Below are positions 6,443 to 13,085 of a DNA stretch of 22,056 bases, in pieces. A program made the translations under genes and the position numbers. Position 1 is the first letter of the stretch. Each line of letters starts with the position of its first letter. The DNA lies in NCBI GenBank assembly GCA_023433445.1, contig JAEZCS010000035.1, positions 1 through 22,056 on the forward strand, written 5' to 3'. The notes beneath the pieces are model-generated. The model was not told the origin of the DNA and made no database searches. It worked only from the letters and a program-made list of their open reading frames with translations. The DNA comes from Pseudomonadota bacterium (GTDB lineage: Bacteria > Pseudomonadota > Alphaproteobacteria > Sphingomonadales > Sphingomonadaceae).

Positions 6443-7072
6443 CTATTCCCCGCTGCGATGAAAGCGGAACACGGTGGCAGGCGGAAAATTGCGCACGGTT
6501 TGTCCAACCCGCGCGACCTCGAGATCCAAGGCGTGCAGCACATCACGGCTGACAGGAGGGCGCGTGGAGTAGGTGAACTGGATGAAATAGCCGCCCGGCC
6601 GCAACATACGAAAAGCTTCGGACAGAATGTCCGCGTGCATATGGCGGTCCATTGCCAGCAAGGGCAAGCCGCTCACCACGGTTTGATATTGGCCCGGTTC
6701 ACCCGCCGCAGCTGTTGAAACGATCTGCGCGGGCGTTTCCAGCACTGACACAAGAGGAAAGTGGCGCCGCAGCCCGCGGGCAAAGGCGGGATTAATCTCC
6801 ACCACTTCAAGCTTTTCAGGCGGCAGGCCCGTTTGCAGGATAGCGCGCGTAAAGACCCCAGTACCGCCGCCCAGCTCCATCACTCGACCATCCAACGGAT
6901 CGATATGGGCTACCATCAACCGCGCAAGATACCGGCTGCTCGGCACCACGGACGCGGTCTGGCGCGGTTTCTTTACCCAGGCAGCCAGAAAATCCAGATA
7001 TTCCGTCGCCTTCGCGCGGAATTCGCCTCGGGGCATGGTGATGGCCCGGCCTCGTTTGGACTTGTCATGCAT
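6443..7072 (-). CDS. Class I SAM-dependent methyltransferase, phospholipid N-methyltransferase (PmtA)-like
   Basis: 209 residues of the COG3963-type family, whose members include PmtA that methylates phosphatidylethanolamine toward phosphatidylcholine. Seen: an N-terminal FLAAWVKKPRQTASVVPSSRYLARLM (28-53), which matches the family's membrane-associated lead segment; SAM motif I VMELGGGTGVFTRAIL (64-79); acidic post-I strand VVEINPAF (90-97); and SGLPLLAM (134-141), the family's replacement for the usual motif IV. Start uncertain: 7072 is used, but an internal ATG (MPRGEF) at residue 13 is possible and neither has a good ribosome binding site. It may be co-transcribed with the ABC exporter 64 bases downstream. 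The substrate is not proven; other lipid or small-molecule methylation is possible. Confidence 0.85.
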   Translation of the reverse strand: MHDKSKRGRAITMPRGEFRAKATEYLDFLAAWVKKPRQTASVVPSSRYLARLMVAHIDPLDGRVMELGGGTGVFTRAILQTGLPPEKLEVVEINPAFARGLRRHFPLVSVLETPAQIVSTAAAGEPGQYQTVVSGLPLLAMDRHMHADILSEAFRMLRPGGYFIQFTYSTRPPVSRDVLHALDLEVARVGQTVRNFPPATVFRFHRSGE

Positions 7073-7434
7073 GAGCGAAAGGTGACCGGGAACATGTCAT
7101 CGCGACTCCCCTTAGCGAGCCGGGCGCGCGCCGTCGATTGGCTTTAACATGTCTGAAGATGGCAAATTTTTGGCTCGCGCGGCACTCATCCTGTTTTTAG
7201 GGAAAGTCATCGTTCAAATTCCATCGATCCCACCGACATTCGAACGGGCTGCAGCCTCACTTTCGTTCTGATCTTAAATTTACAGGCTGGAAAGCTGGGT
7301 GGTGCTATCATGATGGCAACGCGATCAGAAAATTTACCTTCCCGTTCAGCCACTTAGTTCGTTGCCGCAGGTTCATGCAACCTCCTCCACTATCGGCGGG
7401 TTCAACAGCAAATCATTGTTTTGGAGGAGAATTC
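7073..7434. other. 362-base gene-free divergent intergenic region
   Basis: Lies between the methyltransferase (-) and the glycine-zipper gene (+), with a markedly more AT-rich middle than its surroundings. It holds two similar tracts, GATC-TTAAATTTAC (7270-7283) and GATC-AGAAAATTTAC (7323-7337), 53 bases apart in direct orientation, and a small inverted repeat AGGTT-CATGC-AACCT (7369-7383). A 40-codon reading frame at 7149-7271 has no ribosome binding site and is not called. Promoters for both flanking genes should be here, but I see no single convincing -35/-10 pair. Confidence 0.4.
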
Positions 7435-7737
7435 ATGCGCAAAGCGATTATCGCCCTGTCGGCCGTGTCGATGGCCATTCCGGTTTCGATGGCCGTGCCT
7501 ACGGACGGAGCCAGCGCCCGCAAGCATCACAACTATCGCGAATGGCGCGGCCGTGACGGACGCATGTATTGCCGCAAGTCGAACGGCACGACCGGCCTGA
7601 TCGTCGGCGGCGTGGGCGGCGCGCTGCTCGGCCGCACGATCGATACCCGTGGTGATCGCGCAACCGGCACGATCCTGGGCGCAGCCGGTGGCGCGCTGCT
7701 GGGCAAGGAAATCGACAGCAAGCGCCGCTGCCGCTGA
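7435..7737 (+). CDS. Exported glycine-zipper 2TM (17 kDa antigen-like) protein
   Basis: 100 residues with an N-terminal signal (MRKAIIALSAVSMAIPVSMA, cleavage possible between residues 20 and 28), a short linker with one Cys (RMYCRKSN), and two nearly identical glycine-zipper segments, GLIVGGVGGALLGRTID (54-70) and GTILGAAGGALLGKEID (78-94), joined by a turn with two Asp-Arg pairs. This is the Rickettsia 17 kDa surface antigen / glycine zipper 2TM pattern (PF05433), found in small envelope proteins that pack helices in membranes. A very good GGAGGAG stands before the ATG, so high expression is expected. There is no lipobox. Envelope structure or stress role is inference. Confidence 0.85.
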   Translation: MRKAIIALSAVSMAIPVSMAVPTDGASARKHHNYREWRGRDGRMYCRKSNGTTGLIVGGVGGALLGRTIDTRGDRATGTILGAAGGALLGKEIDSKRRCR

Positions 7738-7752
7738 ACTGAGCCAGAATGA

Positions 7753-7786
7753 AAAAGGGCGGCTCCCGATCCGGGGCCGCCCTTTT
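7753..7786. terminator. Bidirectional intrinsic terminator
   Basis: An 11-bp perfect stem, AAAAGGGCGGC (7753-7763) with GCCGCCCTTTT (7776-7786), sits between two convergent genes. The A run on one side and the T run on the other give a T-tailed hairpin in both directions, so it can end transcription of the glycine-zipper gene (+) and of the secreted 94-aa protein gene (-). Confidence 0.85.
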
Positions 7787-7807
7787 CATATGGCTTGATA
7801 ATTGAGC

Positions 7808-8092
7808 TTATTGCGCAGCGGCGCCGCGCGCGTCCTCAACCTTGAAGACAACCGGCTGACCGCCCGACACGCCGGAAACCTTGCCGTTCCGAACCGCCAG
7901 GTTGAACGCCACGGCATCGGGATAACGGCGACCGGAAATCAGCTGGCCGGTCTTGGTATCCTTCACCTCATAGACGTAGGTATAGCCTTCATGGGTGAAG
8001 CGCTGCTTGCCTTCTTCCGCCTGAGCGGGTGCGAGGGCGGCGGCGACGGTGGCAACTGCGCCAGTAAGAATGAATTTCGACAGCATTCGCAT
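7808..8092 (-). CDS. Small secreted protein of unknown function
   Basis: 94 residues with a typical Sec signal peptide (MRMLSKFILTGAVATVAAALAPAQA, probable cut after AQA at residue 25). The mature part is about 70 residues, beta-rich and charged (KQRFTHEGYTYVYEVKDTKTGQL, ISGRRYPDAVAFNLAVRNGKVSG), with no cysteine. No domain recognised; similar small periplasmic proteins occur in sphingomonads. AAGGAG lies just before the ATG (minus strand), so the start is well supported. It faces the glycine-zipper gene across a shared terminator and lies downstream of the EVE-domain gene, from which a hairpin terminator separates it. Confidence 0.8.
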   Translation of the reverse strand: MRMLSKFILTGAVATVAAALAPAQAEEGKQRFTHEGYTYVYEVKDTKTGQLISGRRYPDAVAFNLAVRNGKVSGVSGGQPVVFKVEDARGAAAQ

Positions 8093-8198
8093 AGGTTTTC
8101 TCCTTGTGAATGCCGATCAAACACCTCTGCATTGTCTTGTTCTGTTGGCCCCCAGCCTATGCGAGGGACACACGCGCGCAATCGCAAAAAGCGGAACA

Positions 8199-8221
8199 CC
8201 AGTTGCGGCTGACGCAACTGG
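8199..8221 (-). terminator. Terminator-like hairpin after the EVE-domain gene
   Basis: Perfect 9-bp arms CCAGTTGCG (8199-8207) and CGCAACTGG (8213-8221) with a 5-base loop, 6 bases past the stop of the minus-strand gene ending at 8228. A run of five T follows about 9 bases further along the minus strand, later than ideal. Likely a terminator that separates the EVE gene from the secreted-protein gene. Confidence 0.6.
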
Positions 8222-8227
8222 CCGCCT

Positions 8228-8635
8228 TCAGGCCTCGGACAGCGAGAGAATATGTCGGAACTGCGCTTCGGTGAGAGGAGCGACGGACAGGCGCGACTGC
8301 CGCAGGATCACCATGTCGGCCAACGCCGGATCGGCCTTCATCGTCTTGAGCGTGACGGGCTTCTTCAGCTTCCGTTCGGGCGCGACATGCACGGCGATCC
8401 ACTTGCCGCTTTCATCCGCGCTGTCGGGAGCCGCTTCCTCGACGATCTTCATGATGCCGACAGCTTCCACGCCAATATTGCTGTGGTAGAAGATCGACAG
8501 ATCGCCCTTGCGCATCGCCTTCATGTTCAGCTGCGCCGCATGGTTACGCACCCCGTCCCACTCGGCCTTTCCTTTCTTGACCAGGTCGTCATAGGAAAAG
8601 ACATCGGGTTCCGATTTCATGAGCCAGTAGTTCAT
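8228..8635 (-). CDS. EVE domain-containing protein
   Basis: 135 residues, essentially a single EVE domain (PF01878, PUA-like fold; COG2947, related to human THYN1). Hallmarks: the opening NYWLMKSEPDVFSYDDL, W-x-GVRNHAAQLNM near 26-38, MRKGDLSIFYHSN near 41-53 and a GKWIAVHVAPERKL strand. EVE domains bind modified bases in nucleic acids, and in bacteria they often sit beside DNA modification or restriction genes; no such partner is visible here, so a general housekeeping role is as likely. It is divergent from the oxygenase gene, with 69 bases between the two start codons. Domain call is secure, function open. Confidence 0.92.
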   Translation of the reverse strand: MNYWLMKSEPDVFSYDDLVKKGKAEWDGVRNHAAQLNMKAMRKGDLSIFYHSNIGVEAVGIMKIVEEAAPDSADESGKWIAVHVAPERKLKKPVTLKTMKADPALADMVILRQSRLSVAPLTEAQFRHILSLSEA

Positions 8636-8704
8636 GATGACCTAATTGCATCAGCCGGAAGGGACGATCAAGGATCGGACCTATATTTGAAGGGAAGGCT
8701 CAAC

Positions 8705-9649
8705 TTGCCGAACGCAACCCTGGAACAAGTCCCGCTGCTGTCAATGAAAGCCATGACAAAGCAGGATTTTGCGGCGGCGCTTGGCGATTCGTTTCAGGAG
8801 TTCGGCTTCGCCATGGTGAGGGACCATGGCATGGACGCTGCTCTCATCGATGAGGGCTGGCGGCTCGCCCACGCCTTCTTCGCTCTGCCTGATGATGTGA
8901 AGCGCCGCTATGACGCCAGCGGCAATGGCGGCCAACGGGGCTACACAGCTTTCGGCCGGGAAATCGCCAAGGGCGCGAGCGAGAATGACCTCAAGGAATT
9001 CTGGCATGTCGGTCGGAGCCTGCCCGAGGGACACCGCCTGACTGCCACCATGCCCCCGAACATATGGCCGCAGGAAATACCACAATTCCAGTATCTTTTC
9101 AGCCGTCTTTATGCCGAGTTCGACCGCATAGGGGCTGAACTGCTCTCCGCGATCGCCCTCTATCTTGGGCTGCCGGAACGCTGGTTTGACGATGCGATCG
9201 AAGACGGCAATTCGATCCTTCGCCTGCTGCACTATCCACCCGTCTCGGCGAGCACCCCTGGTATCCGTGCCGCCGCGCATGAGGATATCAACCTCATCAC
9301 CCTGCTGCTCGGCGCAGAAGAAGGCGGGCTGGAGATCCAGGATCGACAGGGCAACTGGCTACCCGTCATTCCCCCGCCTGGCGCGCTCGCGATCAATGTC
9401 GGCGACATGCTCCAGCGCCTGACCAACCATCGCCTGCGATCAACAAGCCACCGGGTCGTCAATCCTCCCCCGGAACGGCGTGGCGTGGCGCGTTATTCCA
9501 TGCCCTTCTTCCTGCATCTGCGCCCGGATTTCCTGATCGACGCGCTGCCGCAATGCGTGGATACGGACCACCCCCGCCGCGATCCGCCCATCACCGCGCA
9601 CGATTATCTGATCGAGCGGCTGCGCGAGATCGGGCTGGTGAAAGGCTGA
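8705..9649 (+). CDS. 2-oxoglutarate-Fe(II) oxygenase, isopenicillin N synthase-like family
   Basis: Soluble non-haem iron oxygenase of 314 residues. Numbering from the TTG start, iron ligands are His192 and Asp194 (in RAAAHEDINLITLL) and His249 (in STSHRVVN), and the 2-oxoglutarate carboxylate is held by Arg263 and Ser265 (in RYSMPFF). The N-terminal DIOX_N domain is visible from VPLLSMKAM to KRRYDASG. I choose TTG at 8705 because AAGGGAAGG lies about 6 bases upstream and because the family's first strand (here VPLLSM, usually IPVIDL) needs these residues; the ATG at 8744 has no ribosome binding site and would cut the strand. The substrate is unknown. The gene converges on the FolB-like gene with a 12-base gap. 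Confidence 0.88.
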   Translation: MPNATLEQVPLLSMKAMTKQDFAAALGDSFQEFGFAMVRDHGMDAALIDEGWRLAHAFFALPDDVKRRYDASGNGGQRGYTAFGREIAKGASENDLKEFWHVGRSLPEGHRLTATMPPNIWPQEIPQFQYLFSRLYAEFDRIGAELLSAIALYLGLPERWFDDAIEDGNSILRLLHYPPVSASTPGIRAAAHEDINLITLLLGAEEGGLEIQDRQGNWLPVIPPPGALAINVGDMLQRLTNHRLRSTSHRVVNPPPERRGVARYSMPFFLHLRPDFLIDALPQCVDTDHPRRDPPITAHDYLIERLREIGLVKG

Positions 9650-9661
9650 ACGCGCGTCAGG

Positions 9662-10045
9662 CTATTTGCGCCACCGGCCCAGCGTGATGCCTATTTCCTC
9701 GCCTTTTTCGCTGAGCGCCAATTTGATGATCTTCACTTCGACATGCAGCACCTTGTCATCCTGCAGAAAGATGGTGTCGATGATATGGTCCGCCACCGCT
9801 TCGATCAGCGTGAAATGCTGCCCTTCCGGAAGTGCCGTCGTAGCGGCATGCTTCAGGTCCATGTAATTTTTCGAGCGGGATAGCGGCGTATCCAGCTCAT
9901 AATGATCGGCGACCTTCAACCGGGCGCGGATGGATATGCGCAGCGGCTGCGGCAGATGGGTCTCTTCTGAATAAATGCCGGTCAGGACATCCACGTCCAG
10001 ATGATTGACCTCCAGCGTCAGAAAATCGTCAAATCCGCTGTTCAT
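9662..10045 (-). CDS. folB: Dihydroneopterin aldolase family protein (FolB-like)
   Basis: 127 residues, the usual size of FolB (about 120), which cleaves 7,8-dihydroneopterin to 6-hydroxymethyl-dihydropterin and glycolaldehyde in folate synthesis. Seen: VLTGIYSEETHLPQPLRISI, where the second Glu of SEE matches the substrate-binding Glu of GVYDWE in E. coli FolB; KNYMDLKHA, carrying the conserved Tyr; FTLIEAVADHIIDTIF, the family's best conserved helix; and EVKIIKLA, with a Lys where the catalytic Lys sits. The usual Lys-Pro pair is Lys-Leu here. The start at 10045 has AGGAAAG upstream; a longer frame to 10339 overlaps the divergent gene and is rejected. FolX-type epimerase activity is an alternative. 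Confidence 0.82.
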   Translation of the reverse strand: MNSGFDDFLTLEVNHLDVDVLTGIYSEETHLPQPLRISIRARLKVADHYELDTPLSRSKNYMDLKHAATTALPEGQHFTLIEAVADHIIDTIFLQDDKVLHVEVKIIKLALSEKGEEIGITLGRWRK

Positions 10046-10135
10046 GGCTTTCCTGCTGCTGGCGATGGCCAGAATAGACTTTAATTTTGCAGAGCAGGCG
10101 CTAATCCCGCCGCTCCCGGCGCGGTCCATGCGCCA

Positions 10136-10675
10136 TTGACGGCGGATCGGCAAGACGTGTCTCATATTGTGCCCCTCAACATCGTGGCGGAAGAGGCTAT
10201 CGAGCGGCTGCTCGATGCCGCCTTTGGCACTGATCGGCATGGCCGCACCGCCTATCTGATCCGGCACGGCATGCCTTGGCTGCCGGAGCTTTCCTTCGGC
10301 ATGATGGACGAGCATGGGGAACTGGTGGGCTCGCTGCAAAGCTGGCCGGTCGCTCTAACCCATTGTAACGGAACCCAGACGCCCCTCATAATGGTGGGTC
10401 CCGTCGCTGTAGCACCCGCACTTCAGGGCACCGGCCATGGCCGAGCGTTGATGGATGCCGTCGTCAATGCAGCCCGCGCCCTTCATAGCGAGCCGCTGAT
10501 AATGATCGGCGATCCGGAATATTACGGCCGCTTCTGGGGTTTTTCCGCCGCAGCCACGGACGGCTGGAATTGCCCTGGCCCCTATGAAGCGCGCCGCCTG
10601 CTCGCCCTTTCGCCAGATGGCGCGACCATTGGCGGCGAAGGCATGCTCGGGCCGCGAATCACCGCGACTGTTTGA
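10136..10675 (+). CDS. GNAT family N-acetyltransferase (YhbS-like)
   Basis: 179 residues with the GNAT acetyl-CoA site: VGPVAVAPALQGTGHGRALM (88-105 region), where QGTGHG is the Q/R-x-x-G-x-G/A pyrophosphate loop, followed by the GDPEYYGRFWGF strand-turn (125-136) typical of the COG3153 (YhbS) group. The start is uncertain: TTG at 10136 is used, but GTG at 10157 (VSHIVPLN) fits the family's usual opening better and may be the true start; no ribosome binding site decides it. Diverges from folB across about 90 bases. The acceptor substrate is unknown. Confidence 0.85.
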   Translation: MTADRQDVSHIVPLNIVAEEAIERLLDAAFGTDRHGRTAYLIRHGMPWLPELSFGMMDEHGELVGSLQSWPVALTHCNGTQTPLIMVGPVAVAPALQGTGHGRALMDAVVNAARALHSEPLIMIGDPEYYGRFWGFSAAATDGWNCPGPYEARRLLALSPDGATIGGEGMLGPRITATV

Positions 10676-10718
10676 TTTCCCTTTTGCCTTCCTGTTCATG
10701 CGATCCTATCTCGGCGGC

Positions 10719-11285
10719 ATGCCGATGGACCCACTGCCCGATCTCGCAAACCTGTCGCTCGCCGAAATAGTTCGCCTGGCCGAAGAAAAGCGCCTGCCGC
10801 CAGTTGATAAGTGGAACCCTGACCATTGCGGCGACAGCGAAATGCGCATCGCTCGCGACGGCACCTGGTTCCACCAGGGCTCTCCGATCGGTCGCGAGAC
10901 GATGGTGCGCCTATTTTCCACCATCCTGCGGCGTGAGAGCGATGGCTCCTATGTTCTTGTAACTCCCGTCGAAAAACTCTCCATCGAAGTGGAGGACGCC
11001 CCGTTTCTGGCGGTCGAGTTGAAGAGCGAGGGTGAAGGCCGCAGCCGCGCTCTCGTCTTTCGCCTCAACAGCGGGGATCTGATCGCCGCTGGGCCAGATC
11101 ACCCTCTCGTCATCCGCGAAACGCCAGACGGCCCGCACCCCTATCTCCATGTCCGCGGCGGACTGGAGGCATTGGTCAACCGTAGCGTCTATTATGAGCT
11201 GATGAACCTTGCCCTTGACGAAGCGAACGACCCTGTCGGCTTGTGGAGCAACGGCGCATTTTATCGACTGGACGGTCTGGCATGA
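10719..11285 (+). CDS. DUF1285 domain-containing protein
   Basis: 188 residues of the DUF1285 family, common in alpha- and gammaproteobacteria. Conserved block near the N-terminus: LPPVDKWNPDHCGDSEMRIA followed by DGTWFHQGSPIGRETMVRLF and SYVLVTPVEKLSIEVEDAPF; two more beta-rich segments follow. The start at 10719 (MPMDPLPD) is preferred because the family begins there; ATG at 10698 and a longer frame from 10584 overlap the acetyltransferase gene. Its stop overlaps the next start (ATGA at 11282-11285), so it is coupled to the CoA pyrophosphatase gene and then to the CCA enzyme, an arrangement I recognise from other sphingomonads. Biochemical role not known. Confidence 0.88.
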   Translation: MPMDPLPDLANLSLAEIVRLAEEKRLPPVDKWNPDHCGDSEMRIARDGTWFHQGSPIGRETMVRLFSTILRRESDGSYVLVTPVEKLSIEVEDAPFLAVELKSEGEGRSRALVFRLNSGDLIAAGPDHPLVIRETPDGPHPYLHVRGGLEALVNRSVYYELMNLALDEANDPVGLWSNGAFYRLDGLA

Positions 11286-11893
11286 ACCTGGCTGACCGGC
11301 TGCGATCCGCACTGGCCGAGGGACATAGGCGCGAAGTCGGGCTCACGACATCGGACACGCGCGATCCTCGCATCGACGGCGCATTGGTGCTCGCGCCTGC
11401 CGCCGTGCTGGTCGCCATCACCGATCGGCCGGTGCCCGGCCTCATCCTAACCGAACGCGCGGCTTCCCTGCGCAAGCATCCAGGACAGATCGCCTTTCCC
11501 GGCGGTCGCGTGGATCAAGACGACCCCAGCGAAATCGCCGGTGCGTTGCGGGAGGCGCAGGAGGAAATCGCCCTGGCGCCCGACATGGTGGATGTCATCG
11601 GCACGACCGATCGCTACCACACCTTCACTGGCTTCGACATCATTCCCGTACTCGGGGTGATCCCACCTGATATGCCACTCAAGCCCCAGGCAAGCGAGGT
11701 CGCCGATTGGTTCGAACTGCCCCTGTCCTTTGCCCTCGATCCCGCAAACAGGATAAAGCATAACATTCAATTTCAGGGGGTTGAGAGGCATTATTACGAG
11801 ATAATGTGGAACGATCGTCGTATCTGGGGCATCACCGCCGCCATCCTGGCCAATCTCTCGCGGAGGCTCGACCTTGACCGCCTTGTTGCCTGA
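11282..11893 (+). CDS. CoA pyrophosphatase, NUDIX hydrolase (NudL-like)
   Basis: 203-residue NUDIX hydrolase of the CoA/acyl-CoA pyrophosphatase type, which splits CoA into 3',5'-ADP and phosphopantetheine. The family motif LRKHPGQIAFPGG (63-75) directly precedes a NUDIX box whose core REAQEEIAL (90-98) holds the metal-binding Glu residues; the glycine usually found near the end of the box is Ala here, as is usual to tolerate. The strands DVIGTTDRYHTFTGFDIIPVLG and EVADWFELPL match the subfamily. The start overlaps the DUF1285 stop by four bases; its own 3' end overlaps the CCA gene start by 20 bases, carrying that gene's ribosome binding site. Co-expressed housekeeping cluster. Confidence 0.9.
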   Translation: MNLADRLRSALAEGHRREVGLTTSDTRDPRIDGALVLAPAAVLVAITDRPVPGLILTERAASLRKHPGQIAFPGGRVDQDDPSEIAGALREAQEEIALAPDMVDVIGTTDRYHTFTGFDIIPVLGVIPPDMPLKPQASEVADWFELPLSFALDPANRIKHNIQFQGVERHYYEIMWNDRRIWGITAAILANLSRRLDLDRLVA

Positions 11894-13085
11894 CGCCGAC
11901 TGGCAGCACCGGCCTGGCCTGGATGGCCTGCTCGCCGCGCTTGGCGCTGATCAGGGCCTTGCCCGCTATGTCGGCGGCGCGGTGCGGGACGGGCTGCTGG
12001 GGCTTCCTGTCAACGATCTCGACATCGCCACGGCGCTGGAGCCGCAACAAGTGGTGGATCGGCTCAAGGCCGCTGGGATCAAGGCCGTGCCCACCGGCAT
12101 AGATCATGGCACCGTCACCGCCGTCATCGCAGGCTGGCCGGTGGAGATCACGACCTTACGCCGGGACGTCAGCACAGACGGCCGCCGCGCGACCATCGCC
12201 TACACCATCGACTGGCGGGAAGACGCCGCCCGGCGCGACTTCACGATCAACGCCCTTTACGCCGACCCCTGCACTCATGAAGTCACTGACTTCTTCGGTG
12301 GTGTCGACGATCTGCGCGCAGGCCGCGTCCGCTTTATCGGCAGCGCCGCTGAACGGATCGCAGAGGATCATCTGCGCATCATGCGCTACTTCCGCTTCCT
12401 CGCCCGCTTCGGCCACGAAACACCGGACGAAGAGGCTTATGTGGCCTGCCGCGCCGCCGCCAACAGCCTCATGGCCCTGTCTCGCGAGCGGATTGCCGAC
12501 GAACTGCTGAAGCTGCTCGCCCTGCCCGATCCCCTCGCCTCGATCCGCCTGATGATCGAAGGTGGCATCTTTCGCCCCGTTCTGCCTGAGATTGGCCTGG
12601 ACGGGCTCGCCAGGATGGAACGGCTTGTCGCGCGCGAGATTGAGGCCGCTGTCCCGCCCGCCGCCTTGCGCCGACTGGCTGCTTTACTCCCCCCCGACGC
12701 GCGCGCCGCGGATGCGGTGGGCGCACGCCTGAAGCTATCGAACAAGGCCCGCAAGCGCCTGGCCACAGCCCTCGAAACGATGGCTCCTGCCAGTTCGGCC
12801 AGGGCCCTTGCCTTCCATATCGGTGTGGAGGGCGCAATCGATCGCCTCCTGCTCAACCCCTCATCGCCGATCGACAGCATCGCCCCGCTGGAAGACTGGA
12901 CCCCGCCTCCACTGCCGATCGGCGGAGGCGCCCTGATCACGCGCGGCCTGACTCCCGGTCCTGACGTGGCAAAGGCATTGGGCGAAGTGCAACGCATCTG
13001 GGTGGATGAAGGCTTTCCCGAGGAAGGCCGTGTCAACCAGATTGCGGATCAGATCGTTTCGAAATTCCAGCGCGCACGCCAGTAA
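11874..13085 (+). CDS. cca: CCA-adding enzyme / tRNA nucleotidyltransferase (class II)
   Basis: 403 residues. Adds or repairs the 3' CCA end of tRNA. The head domain shows GGAVRD (34-39), the metal-binding Asp pair DLD (48-50), EITTLRRD near 91-98, and RRDFTINAL (120-128), the class II nucleotidyltransferase signatures; AEDHLRIMRYFRFLARFG marks the neck domain. The start is TTG at 11874: a clean CGGAGG lies 7 bases upstream inside the NUDIX gene, and no ATG gives the full head domain. Length fits the alphaproteobacterial enzyme; a poly(A) polymerase role is possible but less likely. The last 37 bases overlap, tail to tail, with the GGDEF/EAL gene on the other strand. Confidence 0.93.
   Translation: MTALLPDADWQHRPGLDGLLAALGADQGLARYVGGAVRDGLLGLPVNDLDIATALEPQQVVDRLKAAGIKAVPTGIDHGTVTAVIAGWPVEITTLRRDVSTDGRRATIAYTIDWREDAARRDFTINALYADPCTHEVTDFFGGVDDLRAGRVRFIGSAAERIAEDHLRIMRYFRFLARFGHETPDEEAYVACRAAANSLMALSRERIADELLKLLALPDPLASIRLMIEGGIFRPVLPEIGLDGLARMERLVAREIEAAVPPAALRRLAALLPPDARAADAVGARLKLSNKARKRLATALETMAPASSARALAFHIGVEGAIDRLLLNPSSPIDSIAPLEDWTPPPLPIGGGALITRGLTPGPDVAKALGEVQRIWVDEGFPEEGRVNQIADQIVSKFQRARQ

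Noticed and set aside
7083..7112. GGAAC at 7087-7091 as an EcfG promoter
   Set aside because: No CGTT-like -10 element occurs 16-17 bases downstream.
7149..7271. A 40-codon reading frame starting MSEDGKFLARAALILFLGK in the large intergenic region
   Set aside because: It has a hydrophobic stretch but no ribosome binding site and a low-complexity, promoter-like setting; too little support to call a gene.
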